Shown: piece by piece, positions 25,385 to 33,987 of the stretch
Layout of the letters: each line of letters begins with the position of its first letter
Position numbering within the stretch: position 1 is the stretch's first letter
Assembly (NCBI RefSeq): GCF_042683245.1
Contig: NZ_JBHUJB010000040.1
Span: forward strand, 1 to 64,000
Direction: 5' to 3'
DNA: 64,000 nt
From: Rubritalea tangerina
GTDB taxonomy: Bacteria > Verrucomicrobiota > Verrucomicrobiia > Verrucomicrobiales > Akkermansiaceae
Made by a program: the position numbers and the translations under genes
Notes under the pieces: generated by a model
The model's database searches: none
The model's input: the letters and a program-made list of their open reading frames with translations, nothing else
What the model was told of the DNA's origin: nothing

Positions 25385-27082
25385 CTAAAGGTCTCTGTCT
25401 AGGCGACAAGGGAACGGCTTCCCTCGCAACTTCTGCCCCTTGAGCCCATTAATCACCTTGTTCTCACTCCCCTCTGGCACTTGCACAAGAGTATGCTTCG
25501 GGAAAATGCGAATGCGTCCCAGTGAACCACTCTTCACATCACAAGAGCTGTAAATCATGCCGGCAATCTCCCCAGGCTTCACACCGAGAATACCACCAAT
25601 ACCAATAAAGACCTGCTTCATCCCATCAGCCACCTCATTGCGACGTGCCTCACGGTCAAAGTCCCCGCCGCGCTCACGGCGTCCACCACGTTCCCGACGC
25701 TCACCGCGGTCACGTCTCTCACCTCGATCCCTGCGCTCGCGCCCACGGTCATTGCCAGGACGGTCCTCTTGAATCTCCTCACCCTCACGTCCCACAGCTT
25801 CTCGCATCATCCCAAACAAGGTGCCAGCAATATCAGTCGCAGCGAACCCTTGCTCTAACAAGCGATCTACAAGGTTGAGGAATGGTGCTCCCTTCTTCTG
25901 CTCCTCGAGCTTGAGCTTCACACTCTCAAAAAGCACATCGGCACGCTTCCCTTCCACCTCTTCCTGAGATGGCACCTTCTCTCTGCGAATCTTGTGACGC
26001 GTATAGCGCTCCACATTCTGCAGACGATAAACGTCACGCCCGAAAACAAAGGACACAGCCTTACCTGTGCGGCCAGCTCGACCCGTACGCCCAATCCGGT
26101 GCACATAATCTTCTGGATCCTGTGGCAAATCATAGTTCACCACCAAATCCACTTCATCAATATCCAGACCACGAGCCGCCACATCGGTAGCAATCAACAA
26201 CTCCACCTTGCCCTCGCGGAAGCGGTTGATCACACGCTCACGCATCTGCTGGGTGATGTCACCATGCAATCTATCAGCCGTAAAACCACGCGCCAATAAC
26301 GCCTCAGTCGCCTCATCCACAGCACGCTTTGTATTACAAAAGACCACTGCCAGACGGAAGGCATTCATATCCAATAAACGCGAAAGCACCTCCACCTTAG
26401 AACGATTGCGAACCTCGTAATACGACTGGTCGATACGATCCACGGTCAATGTCTTCTTCGCCACCTCCACTTTCTCTGGAGCATCACCAAACTTAGAGAT
26501 CAACCTCTCGACATTCTTATTCATCGTCGCCGAGAAAAATAAGGTCTGACGGTGCCCCTCAATCTGACTCAGAATCTCTTCCATGTCATCGCGGAATCCC
26601 ATGTCCAACATGCGGTCCGCTTCATCTAAAATGACCAACTTTAAATCGTCAGTGCGCAATGTCCCACGACGCAGGTGGTCCATCAATCTCCCCGGTGTCC
26701 CCACCACCATCTGCGCCCCACGCAAGCCCTTGATCTGCCTGTCGATAGGTGCACCACCATACACTGGAGTCGCACGCATGCTCGGAAGCTTAGTGCCCAA
26801 CTTGCGCACCTCTTCACATACCTGCACACACAATTCCCGGGTCGGTGACAATATCAATACCTGCGGGCGAAACAATTCTTGGTCAATCAACTCCAGCGCC
26901 GGCAAAGTGAACGCCGCTGTCTTACCAGAGCCAGTCTCAGAAAGCCCAACAATGTCCTTTCCTGAAAGAATCTTCGGAATCGCTAATGCCTGAATCTGTG
27001 AGGGAGCTTCAAAGCCTAGCTCGTTTACGGCATCAAGAAGGGGCTTGGATAATCCCAAGTCCGTGAATTTTAAATCGGTCAT
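25385..27082 (-). CDS. DEAD-box RNA helicase with DbpA-type RNA-binding domain
   Basis: ATP-dependent RNA remodelling, likely in ribosome assembly or mRNA turnover. The 565-residue protein carries the Q motif ('FEAPSQIQ'), motif I 'SETGSGKT', 'PTRELCVQ', the DEAD box 'ILDEADRMLDMG', 'FFSATM', 'ATDVAARGLDID' and 'HRIGRTGRAGR'. An Arg/Gly/Glu/Asp-rich linker of repeated 'RGERRDRGERRERGG' units spans about 425-470. A C-terminal DbpA/CsdA RNA-binding domain follows ('VFIGIGGILGVKPGEIAGMIY'). The layout is that of DeaD/CsdA. ATG 27082 was chosen over a TTG at 27088. Confidence 0.93.
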   Translation of the reverse strand: MTDLKFTDLGLSKPLLDAVNELGFEAPSQIQALAIPKILSGKDIVGLSETGSGKTAAFTLPALELIDQELFRPQVLILSPTRELCVQVCEEVRKLGTKLPSMRATPVYGGAPIDRQIKGLRGAQMVVGTPGRLMDHLRRGTLRTDDLKLVILDEADRMLDMGFRDDMEEILSQIEGHRQTLFFSATMNKNVERLISKFGDAPEKVEVAKKTLTVDRIDQSYYEVRNRSKVEVLSRLLDMNAFRLAVVFCNTKRAVDEATEALLARGFTADRLHGDITQQMRERVINRFREGKVELLIATDVAARGLDIDEVDLVVNYDLPQDPEDYVHRIGRTGRAGRTGKAVSFVFGRDVYRLQNVERYTRHKIRREKVPSQEEVEGKRADVLFESVKLKLEEQKKGAPFLNLVDRLLEQGFAATDIAGTLFGMMREAVGREGEEIQEDRPGNDRGRERRDRGERRDRGERRERGGRRERGGDFDREARRNEVADGMKQVFIGIGGILGVKPGEIAGMIYSSCDVKSGSLGRIRIFPKHTLVQVPEGSENKVINGLKGQKLRGKPFPCRLDRDL

Positions 27083-27240
27083 AATCAATACGGTTTGTCC
27101 TGCTCAAGCCGCGTCTGATCGATACCTATTCAACATAAATCAATGGCGGCCAAGGTGCTTATTCCACCTGCGAGGTCGCGAGCTATGCGCCCGCCCCTCA
27201 GAAATAGCAAGCATAATCCTGCCCTACACACACCTTCACA

Positions 27241-27276
27241 AAAAATGCGCGCCACCCAAGCACTGAGAGCGCGCAT
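27241..27276 (-). terminator. Hairpin terminator after the PEP-CTERM gene at 27321-27992
   Basis: ATGCGCGC (27245-27252) and GCGCGCAT (27269-27276) form a stem; the A-run at 27241-27245 gives a U-tract on the minus strand. The rest of the 27083-27320 spacer shows nothing recognisable. Confidence 0.75.
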
Positions 27277-27320
27277 AAAAGACATCTCAATCTCCGATCA
27301 CTCCGAGTCGAGAGATCGTA

Positions 27321-27992
27321 TTACTTGCGACGACGTAAGATCAATGCAAGCCCTCCAAGACCAAGCAATGCCGTCGCCCCAGGCTCAGGAACTGCCACCG
27401 CTTCCACTTGAATCATGCCCAGCGCACTCCCCAACGAAATGGTATTGCCTAACCCAGCGGTAAATTCTAGTTCCTCACCAGCCATAAGCTCAGTGATGTT
27501 CGTGAAAGTTCCCGCACCCCCACCAGTATGGCTGTCCGTTGCCACACCAAAGCGCATCGTCGACAACTCGCCAGCACCAGCATTGCCAACATACCATTCG
27601 ACAAGATCGACATCTAAATCAAAACTAATAAAGAGGGACTCTACACCCTGCTCTAATGCCGGCGCCCCATTAGAACCTGCACTCTGAGTCGTCAAGGTCT
27701 GAGCATCTTTCCCAGTACCACTTCCTGCTGCACCAATACCATTGCCTACAGATCCTACGAAAGCATCCGGAGCCGCGCCGCCTGATGGGACCGACGCTCC
27801 TGTGAAGTTCGACTCCGCTCTCACTGTCATTACCAAAGTGACCCCATCTACAATCATGCTATTGGTATAGAGCCCGTCACTTAGCGTAATCGTGTTGTTA
27901 GCCAGATCATTGTTATCAAATATAAAGGTCGCAGCCTGCGCCGAAGCAGCTAAAGCCACACTGGCTGCCACCGTCGTTATCGTTCTTATCAT
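27321..27992 (-). CDS. Secreted PEP-CTERM protein of unknown function
   Basis: A 223-residue exported protein. The signal peptide is at about 1-20 (MIRTITTVAASVALAASAQA). The body is Gly/Ser/Thr-rich and beta-like ('ESLFISFDLDVDLVEWYVGNAG'). The C-terminal sorting signal is VPEPGATALLGLGGLALILRRRK-like (PEP motif, hydrophobic helix, basic end). It should be processed by an exosortase encoded elsewhere. No catalytic domain was recognised. It lacks the promoter motif seen before the other PEP-CTERM gene at 9247, so it is probably controlled differently. Confidence 0.83.
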   Translation of the reverse strand: MIRTITTVAASVALAASAQAATFIFDNNDLANNTITLSDGLYTNSMIVDGVTLVMTVRAESNFTGASVPSGGAAPDAFVGSVGNGIGAAGSGTGKDAQTLTTQSAGSNGAPALEQGVESLFISFDLDVDLVEWYVGNAGAGELSTMRFGVATDSHTGGGAGTFTNITELMAGEELEFTAGLGNTISLGSALGMIQVEAVAVPEPGATALLGLGGLALILRRRK

Positions 27993-28340
27993 TGTTGTGT
28001 TTGTATGGTTGTGTTGTACACATCCCTCACGCTGAGTCCCTTACTCAGCTCGGGGAGTTTCCCTCCCACTCCATCAGCGCGTCGCACCAACAAAGCGGTC
28101 AGTGACTATCTGACAAGCACACCCCCACAAATGATCGCCCTTTCTCAACTTTTTCCCCCCACACACCACAAATAATTTTAAAATTCCCCCAATAAACCAC
28201 CTAAGCCCATAGATTTTTAAAAGATCTCATGAACCCCACTTGATAATCCTCTACTCTTAAGAACCATCAACCTCCCGACTTCCCCGCTCATGCAACACAG
28301 CAAAATCCCCACACACACACAAATACCAGCCCGCTAAACA
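27993..28340. other. Intergenic region upstream of the PEP-CTERM gene
   Basis: About 350 bases with no credible ORF. A hairpin GCTGAGT (28031-28037) / ACTCAGC (28043-28049) lies 40-60 bases upstream of the PEP-CTERM start and could sit in its leader or operator. The remainder is AT-rich and unremarkable. Confidence 0.45.
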
Positions 28341-28376
28341 AAAAAATCGGCCTTAGGTGTGATTACCTAAGACCGA
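28341..28376 (-). terminator. Rho-independent terminator of the rplU-rpmA operon
   Basis: TCGGCCTTAGGT (28347-28358) pairs with ACCTAAGACCGA (28365-28376); the A-run at 28341-28346 supplies the U-tract on the minus strand. Confidence 0.9.
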
Positions 28377-28401
28377 TGGAAAATGAATCAGAGTCTCTGA
28401 C

Positions 28402-28653
28402 TTACGCACTCAATGGAGCAACGTTTACGCGACGACCTGACTGGTCAAAGTAAACTGTGCCATCGATGTATGCGTGAACTGTGTGGTCTTTACCAATGTA
28501 AACGTTCTTACCTGGTGTCCACTTAGTGCCACGTTGACGAATGATGATGTTACCTGCTGTAACAACTTCGCCACCGAACTTCTTAACGCCAAGACGCTTG
28601 CTGCGTGAATCGCGGCCGTTCTTAACGGAACCTTGTCCTTTCTTATGAGCCAT
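28402..28653 (-). CDS. rpmA: 50S ribosomal protein L27
   Basis: An 83-residue protein of the large ribosomal subunit, near the peptidyl-transferase centre. The N-terminus 'MAHKKGQGSVKNGRDSRSKRLGVK' region and 'IIIRQRGTKWTPG' are diagnostic; the N-terminal tail begins directly with AHKKG, so no firmicute-type cleaved extension is present. It follows rplU with a 29-base gap, the usual order. A TAACCATTAAC element lies upstream of the start, as also before rplU. Confidence 0.98.
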   Translation of the reverse strand: MAHKKGQGSVKNGRDSRSKRLGVKKFGGEVVTAGNIIIRQRGTKWTPGKNVYIGKDHTVHAYIDGTVYFDQSGRRVNVAPLSA

Positions 28654-28682
28654 GGTGAGTGATTGTGTTAATGGTTATGAGA

Positions 28683-28994
28683 TTAAGCAACGCTTACGAT
28701 CTCGAGCTTAGTGAGGTGACGGCGGTAACCCTTTGTCTTGTGGTAACCTTGGCGACGCTTAAACTTGAAAGCAATACCCTTCTTACCGCGGAACTGGTCA
28801 ACAACCTTAGCTTTAACTGTTGCACCTTCAACTACAGGCGCGCCAACTGTTGTGTTGCTACCGTCGTTGACGAGGAGAACTTCGTCAAATGAGATTTCGG
28901 AATCAACTGCTGCGTCGAGCTTCTCAACGTCGATTTGATCACCTGCTTGTACGCGGTACTGCTTACCGCCTGTTTTGAAAACTGCGTATGCCAT
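28683..28994 (-). CDS. rplU: 50S ribosomal protein L21
   Basis: A 103-residue large-subunit protein, matching the usual length. 'MAYAVFKTGGKQYRVQAGD' at the start and 'FKRRQGYHKTKGYRRHLT' near the end are diagnostic. The start at 28994 was chosen by family length; a longer in-frame extension to 29069 is rejected. It heads an operon with rpmA. Its leader contains TAACCATTAAC about 18 bases before the ATG instead of a Shine-Dalgarno sequence. Confidence 0.98.
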   Translation of the reverse strand: MAYAVFKTGGKQYRVQAGDQIDVEKLDAAVDSEISFDEVLLVNDGSNTTVGAPVVEGATVKAKVVDQFRGKKGIAFKFKRRQGYHKTKGYRRHLTKLEIVSVA

Positions 28995-29131
28995 GGTCTG
29001 ACAATCGTTAATGGTTAAAATAGATGCTCCAACACAAGGGCGTGCTGGACTGGGCGCGGAATTGACCACAATTCGACCATATCCGCAAGATTTTTTTTGA
29101 ACTTATCTCAATAAAATTCAAAAACTTCTCC

Positions 29132-29557
29132 ATGCAATCGCTTTTCCCTATAGAAATCGACTCAGCTGAGGCCATGAAAGCCTTCGGAGCCAAGCTTTCC
29201 AATCAACTCTCCAGCGGTGACATCCTCGCCCTCATCGGCGACCTCGGAGCCGGTAAAACACACCTCACCCAAGGAATTGCTGAGGCACTCGGCCGTACCG
29301 ACGCCGTCACCAGCCCCACATTCTCCCTCGTCAATGAATACACCGATTGCTCGCCTGAGCTCATCCACTTCGATTGGTACCGCATGGACTCTCCAGAAGA
29401 ACTCCTCGCAATAGGCTGGGAAGATTACCTCGATCGCGATGCCATCCTCGTTATCGAATGGCCAGACCGCTTCCCCGAAATGATCCCACCAGCTAGCCAT
29501 TGTATCCATATCGAACACACCCCCACTGGAAGACACCTCAGCTACGCACTAGCCTAA
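29132..29557 (+). CDS. tsaE: tRNA threonylcarbamoyladenosine biosynthesis ATPase TsaE
   Basis: Works with TsaB and TsaD to form t6A37 in tRNAs reading ANN codons. The 141-residue protein has Walker A GDLGAGKT (36-43), 'VTSPTFSLVNEY' and 'HFDWYRM', and the 'VIEWPDRF' segment, all typical of TsaE. It is divergent from rplU with about 140 bases between starts. The small size and order of motifs leave little doubt. Confidence 0.96.
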   Translation: MQSLFPIEIDSAEAMKAFGAKLSNQLSSGDILALIGDLGAGKTHLTQGIAEALGRTDAVTSPTFSLVNEYTDCSPELIHFDWYRMDSPEELLAIGWEDYLDRDAILVIEWPDRFPEMIPPASHCIHIEHTPTGRHLSYALA

Positions 29558-29572
29558 CCAGTGTGCTGTCAG

Positions 29573-30232
29573 CTAAGCCCACTCCAACGCCTCATCTAAT
29601 GCGTCGCGATGGGCGTACTCAAAATGCAATACCCTCCTGCGCCCTACCTCAGACGACCTCGCCGACGCATGTAACAATAAGGGCGACATCATCAAAACAT
29701 CACCAGCATCACAGGCACAGACAACTTCATCCCCCCGTCCCACATGCCCAGCCACCTCACCCGGATCAAGCTTACCGAGCCGGTGCGACCCCTGGATCAC
29801 GCGCAAAGCCCCATTCTCAGCAGGCGTCGGGTCCAAGTGAACCCTCAGCGTCAGCATCTGCTGTAATACTTCCACTGGCGGTTGCACATGCTCAGCCCCA
29901 GCCTTCTGCGACCACGGCCCGTACCCGGCGAGCGCAACTCGCTCGCGCACCATGATGGTCAAATCTTGATGCCATAATACCGGCCAGTTAGAATCTGCGG
30001 TCTTATCAAACAAAATGCTTCGTACTAATAAATAATCAGCTGGCAAAAATTGCCTCATCTTCTCCGCGTGCGCCAGCCCCATCACTAACTCCGATTTTTC
30101 GGCCACTCGACGCACACACACCTTTCCCTCACGCTCAGCAAGCCCATCGCACTCCCTGCGTAATCTCTCGATTTCATGCGCTTCTAGCACCTTCGTAAAA
30201 ACTGCAAAACCATCTACCTTAAACCCTTCCAT
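29573..30232 (-). CDS. Phytanoyl-CoA dioxygenase (PhyH) family protein
   Basis: A 219-residue Fe(II)/2-oxoglutarate-dependent oxygenase-like protein. The HxD iron ligands are seen in 'VLWHQDLTI' and the distal His in 'PLLLHASARS'; an Arg a few residues later ('RRRVLHFEY') would bind 2-oxoglutarate. The substrate is unknown. I chose ATG 30232 (MEGFKVDGFAVF), where PhyH domains normally begin, over 30292. It is convergent with tsaE, whose stop lies 15 bases away. Confidence 0.82.
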   Translation of the reverse strand: MEGFKVDGFAVFTKVLEAHEIERLRRECDGLAEREGKVCVRRVAEKSELVMGLAHAEKMRQFLPADYLLVRSILFDKTADSNWPVLWHQDLTIMVRERVALAGYGPWSQKAGAEHVQPPVEVLQQMLTLRVHLDPTPAENGALRVIQGSHRLGKLDPGEVAGHVGRGDEVVCACDAGDVLMMSPLLLHASARSSEVGRRRVLHFEYAHRDALDEALEWA

Positions 30233-30357
30233 AACTCCGCCACCCACTAAGCAAAACCCACCCTCTATCACAAGCTCCAATCTCCAACCCAACTGTTAGC
30301 ACAGCGCGATAGAATTACAGTTTACAGCCAGCCGAGCACCGCTATACCCTAGCACTA

Positions 30358-30591
30358 ATGAAGCAAGGAACGATCATCGTCACATTCGCAAACCCAGATC
30401 ATAAAGAGGACTTCCTCAAGGATATCAAAGTAGAGGAATCCTCTATCTTCATGAACGAAGGGAACGCGGTCCAACTACCACTCTACTTCACCGCAGAAGC
30501 CGAAGACCACAACCTCGTCGTCAGTGTCGAAGAAGGTGAGCCCGTCGAAGTGGAAGACGAAGACTTCGATCTCGACCTCGACGACCTCTAA
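30358..30591 (+). CDS. Small acidic protein of unknown function
   Basis: I do not recognise the family. The 77-residue protein has a compact N-terminal part ('GTIIVTFANPDHKEDFLKDI', 'VQLPLYFTAEAEDHNLVVSVEEGEP') and a strongly acidic C-terminus (VEVEDEDFDLDLDDL). It is transcribed alone. A dispersed repeat lies in its presumed 3' untranslated region before the terminator at 30822-30855. The acidic tail could mimic nucleic acid or bind a basic partner, but nothing supports a specific role. Confidence 0.6.
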   Translation: MKQGTIIVTFANPDHKEDFLKDIKVEESSIFMNEGNAVQLPLYFTAEAEDHNLVVSVEEGEPVEVEDEDFDLDLDDL

Positions 30592-30795
30592 TACCATTGA
30601 GCGATACGAAAGGGACGAATGGCCGGAATGGGCTTGCAGAATATCAAGGCGGAGTGAAGGCCTCCCGCACGCGCGGGACAACTGAATGACAACGGTGACA
30701 TTCGGCAAGATAATCCGATTTACTCTAAAATCGCGAAGCGCAAACTTCACAAGACTCAACCACACACCATTCTTCTATTCCGGGTCGAGAGATGG
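30590..30795. repeat. Dispersed ~200 bp repeat with terminal inverted repeats, copy 1
   Basis: The stretch from TAATACCATTGAGCG to about GGGTCGAGA is closely similar to 46369-46575. Internal features are a CCCGC-ACGC-GCGGG hairpin and inverted CTTGCAGAAT-type segments. The ends carry imperfect inverted repeats, better preserved in copy 2. No transposase is inside, so it resembles a MITE-like or structured-RNA element. It lies between the acidic-protein gene and its terminator. Confidence 0.75.
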
Positions 30796-30821
30796 TATAA
30801 GCCTCTATCCCCAAAACTATC

Positions 30822-30855
30822 ACTCCACGAGACACCCGTCCTGTGGAGTTTTTTT
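30822..30855 (+). terminator. Rho-independent terminator, plus strand
   Basis: ACTCCAC (30822-30828) pairs with GTGGAGT (30843-30849), followed by a run of T. It ends the transcript of the acidic-protein gene after the repeat. Confidence 0.8.
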
Positions 30856-30900
30856 GTGCCCATCCGATTCCTAAAAACGAAGCAGACCATGCTCCCCATA

Positions 30901-30932
30901 AAAAAAGCGCGGAGCATTGCTGCCCCGCGCTT
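30901..30932 (-). terminator. Rho-independent terminator, minus strand, after the DUF1080-dehydrogenase gene
   Basis: AAGCGCGG (30905-30912) and CCGCGCTT (30925-30932) form the stem; the A-run at 30901-30906 gives the U-tract. Confidence 0.85.
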
Positions 30933-30962
30933 AATCAAATCACTCTAGTGGAGTGTCCGAAA

Positions 30963-33929
30963 CTATTTACCCAACTTGTGGATCGTCATCCAGACTGGGA
31001 AGATTGCTTCATCTAGATCCTTCGTCTCAACATCAATCTCTAACTTCAGCTCGTGCACTGGCTGAATGTCTTCAATGCTGAGGAAAACAGACTTACCATC
31101 ACTTTGTAGCTTGGCCTCATCCACCTCCATCTTGCTCCAGCCTTCCTTCTCAGGATTATCAATGAGGTATTCCTTAGTGCCGTAATCGCGACTCCACTTG
31201 ATATTCGCAGCCTGAATCGCATATGACTCAGGGTCCTCCGCTAGCTCATCATCGAGTTCGAAGTTAAAATGCACTAACAATCCACCTTCCTTGGCTTCAA
31301 CCTTATTCACCGTCAACAATGGCGTGCCAGTATAGCGAATCCGGTCAATGCCACCAAGCTCAGCAGCATTCGTCTGCCAACCGCGTAGGCCACCGATAAA
31401 GAGCTGGCCGTCTGCCGGGTTGAATCGTGAACGCATTGCTGAGGAGGTCAGGCGTGTCGGAATCTTCGCCACACCACCTTGAATTTGCCCGTCCACTTCC
31501 TCATGGAAAACCGAGTAAAGTGAACTTGTGCCGTATGAATTATGCAGCATCGTCCCCTTAGGGAACCCCCACTTGTCGTTTGGCACCCAAACCTGATTGC
31601 CGCCTGAATTGTCCACATCACGCGGCAACCACGCCAGTGGCTTAGGCATATCATTGGGATCATGCTTTTGCTCTTCAGCCCCCCAAGTGGCCGTGTTTAA
31701 CTTGTCCTTCTGCGCGTAGGTATCAACCACACCACCAAAGTAATCTTTCGTAACCCAGTGGATCGGACAACGAGGCATAAACGAGCCCTCATTGTCCCCA
31801 GCTGTCACCTCGCCATTCGGCCCAATCCCAATCCCATTAGGAGCTCGGAAACCTGATGCAAATTGCTCTAGCTCTTTTCCATCCTTGCTCAACTTGAAGA
31901 TCGATCCGTTGGCCGGCGAAATCCGCTCAAACCCACGACCACCCGCATTCACAGGCGCTCCCTGAGCAAACCAAAAATCTCCATTCTTATCGACGGTAAG
32001 ATCAAATGTGAATGCGTGGAAACCTTTGTTCAATGGCCATGAATTGTTGAAGGTCTGATAAAAGTCAGTCTCACCGTCACCATTGAGATCCTTGTGGAGT
32101 GTCACCTGGTCCGCACCCAGCGTGTAAATATCATCACCCACCACTGCGATACCAAGTGACTCGTGTAAACCAGTCGCTAACAATTGGTATTCCAATTTAT
32201 CAAGCGTGCCACTCGTGCCAGTCACCTTCCAAAGCTCCCCATCCCAAGTCGTGAACGCTAAGCTATTCCCGTCAGGATAAAAATCAAAAGCGCCCACACG
32301 CATCGTTAAGCCAAATGGATTCTCATGTGGTAAGGTCAACTTGTCTGTCAGGTACGACCCTTTCCCTTTGCCCATCACACCTTTCGTGACAATAGGCTTC
32401 TCGGTCTTGAAGCGAGCAGGACCACCTTGAGTATAACTGTCTAACGGCTTTAGAGCGCCGGCAGCTTTGGCCACCGCATCAGCACCAGCCTTCCCCTGCC
32501 ACGCTGCAATCAGCAATGATTTCTCTCCCGCATCCGCAGGAATGTTTAAATAGAGCGCCCCTTCTTTTGTCTCAAAACTCGCACCACCACTTACCGAAAG
32601 CTTTGTCGCTCCCAATGTCGCTGTGTTACCAGACACCTCAGCTGTCCCTTCTGCCAAATACAGAGACTTCGCTTGCTTTAGCCCCTTCAGCTCAAGCTGG
32701 CGTACCACCACCTTGTCATCACCCACCTGAAGTCCAGATGGACTATCTAACACTTCAGCCTCTCCGACCTTGTAGGAAAAGACTACCTGCTTGCCGTGAA
32801 TATAATAACCGTGGAACTCAGCCCAATCGCTTGGTAATCCACCTAAGTTTGGCAATTTTCCATCCGATGCCCGCGGGTCATCAAACTTCCCATCCGCATT
32901 CGCCCAACCGGGTAAGTTCTTAGCGGCAAAAAGTGCCTGCTTCTCATTCCAGGATGGGGTCGATCCGTGGCCATTCTCATACGGTAAGCCAAAGAAACCT
33001 GACCCACCACCATTCGTCCACGCCCCAGCAAGCTGGAATGTGTCAGCATTAAAGACTGCCCCCACCTGAGTCGAGTCGTCTAAAAGATTCACAAAATACG
33101 CACGGTTCACGTCATAGGCATCGTCATTACCGGCCAACACATTTGAGATTACAGGACCACGCTTCGCAAATACTTCCCTGCGCAGCTTCTCCGCGCGGTT
33201 CTGTGCGTCAGCCCCCGTCAATTCACGAAACTTAATGTTGCGAAACGACACCTTGTCACCATGGTCCTGAAGCCCAATCACCCCCTTCTTAAACATCCCA
33301 AAGTTCTCGTTATCTTTAAATTTGCTGTTAGGCAAAATTCTGTCGAACCAGGTCTCATTGCCCACAGTATAACGGTAGAGCTCTTTACCATTAAGGTAGT
33401 GAGTAAACTCGCCATTGCGACACACAATCTTCACCTTGTTCCAACCATCCTTGGACAATGCCTTGCGCCCCTTACGCAGACCAATCAGATCAAATAACGC
33501 TCCAGCAGAATGCTTCGTCAGATCTTGATCGCTGTCATTCATGATCTGCATCTCCAAAGCATTGGCCCAAATCGCCCCTTTAGCCTCAGGATCCACACGC
33601 AGAAAAATACCGCTATTGCCCTCAGACTTCCACTCTAACTCAAGCTCGAAGTTTTCTGCCAACGAAGCCGGGAAGTAAATGTCCCCACCACCACTTTTCG
33701 CAGCCAAACTAAGAACTCCATCCTCGATACTCCAGCCACCTGCTTCTAGCGGTTTCCGTGACTTCCAGCTGCTGATGCCTTTAAAACTTTTGCCGTCAAA
33801 TAACGCTTTCCAGCCGATCACTTGTTCTTCCTCAGTGATGAGTACTGGCTGTGCAGCCATCACTATGGGAGCCGTGATAATGGCTGAGCCCAATAGCGCC
33901 GCAGATAATAGTGGTGATGATGATTTCAT
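30963..33929 (-). CDS. Secreted DUF1080 domain plus sugar-dehydrogenase-like propeller protein
   Basis: A 988-residue exported protein. A signal peptide (about 1-26) is followed by a DUF1080/3-keto-glycoside hydrolase-type lectin fold (about 35-245; 'WKALFDGKSFKGISSW', 'LELEWKSEGNSGIFLR'), a middle beta-rich region (about 265-510) and a beta-propeller of the PQQ/glucose-dehydrogenase type (about 525-880; 'ASGFRAPNGIGIGPNGEVTAGDNEGSF'), then a C-terminal beta domain. Such fusions are frequent in Verrucomicrobia and Planctomycetes and are thought to act on oxidised sugars. The five-haem cytochrome gene lies 58 bases upstream in the same operon and could accept its electrons. The start at 33929 was chosen for the signal peptide. 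Confidence 0.83.
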   Translation of the reverse strand: MKSSSPLLSAALLGSAIITAPIVMAAQPVLITEEEQVIGWKALFDGKSFKGISSWKSRKPLEAGGWSIEDGVLSLAAKSGGGDIYFPASLAENFELELEWKSEGNSGIFLRVDPEAKGAIWANALEMQIMNDSDQDLTKHSAGALFDLIGLRKGRKALSKDGWNKVKIVCRNGEFTHYLNGKELYRYTVGNETWFDRILPNSKFKDNENFGMFKKGVIGLQDHGDKVSFRNIKFRELTGADAQNRAEKLRREVFAKRGPVISNVLAGNDDAYDVNRAYFVNLLDDSTQVGAVFNADTFQLAGAWTNGGGSGFFGLPYENGHGSTPSWNEKQALFAAKNLPGWANADGKFDDPRASDGKLPNLGGLPSDWAEFHGYYIHGKQVVFSYKVGEAEVLDSPSGLQVGDDKVVVRQLELKGLKQAKSLYLAEGTAEVSGNTATLGATKLSVSGGASFETKEGALYLNIPADAGEKSLLIAAWQGKAGADAVAKAAGALKPLDSYTQGGPARFKTEKPIVTKGVMGKGKGSYLTDKLTLPHENPFGLTMRVGAFDFYPDGNSLAFTTWDGELWKVTGTSGTLDKLEYQLLATGLHESLGIAVVGDDIYTLGADQVTLHKDLNGDGETDFYQTFNNSWPLNKGFHAFTFDLTVDKNGDFWFAQGAPVNAGGRGFERISPANGSIFKLSKDGKELEQFASGFRAPNGIGIGPNGEVTAGDNEGSFMPRCPIHWVTKDYFGGVVDTYAQKDKLNTATWGAEEQKHDPNDMPKPLAWLPRDVDNSGGNQVWVPNDKWGFPKGTMLHNSYGTSSLYSVFHEEVDGQIQGGVAKIPTRLTSSAMRSRFNPADGQLFIGGLRGWQTNAAELGGIDRIRYTGTPLLTVNKVEAKEGGLLVHFNFELDDELAEDPESYAIQAANIKWSRDYGTKEYLIDNPEKEGWSKMEVDEAKLQSDGKSVFLSIEDIQPVHELKLEIDVETKDLDEAIFPVWMTIHKLGK

Positions 33930-33987
33930 AATAATGATTAGTGTCTTACCTTGGTAGCTTTGATCAATTTTTCGTCCTAACAGTGAC

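Noticed and set aside
30475..30765. Minus-strand frame overlapping the acidic-protein gene and repeat copy 1
   Set aside because: Its only conserved part is the repeated element itself, shared with 46334-46522, and no start signal or domain is visible; treated as part of the repeat.
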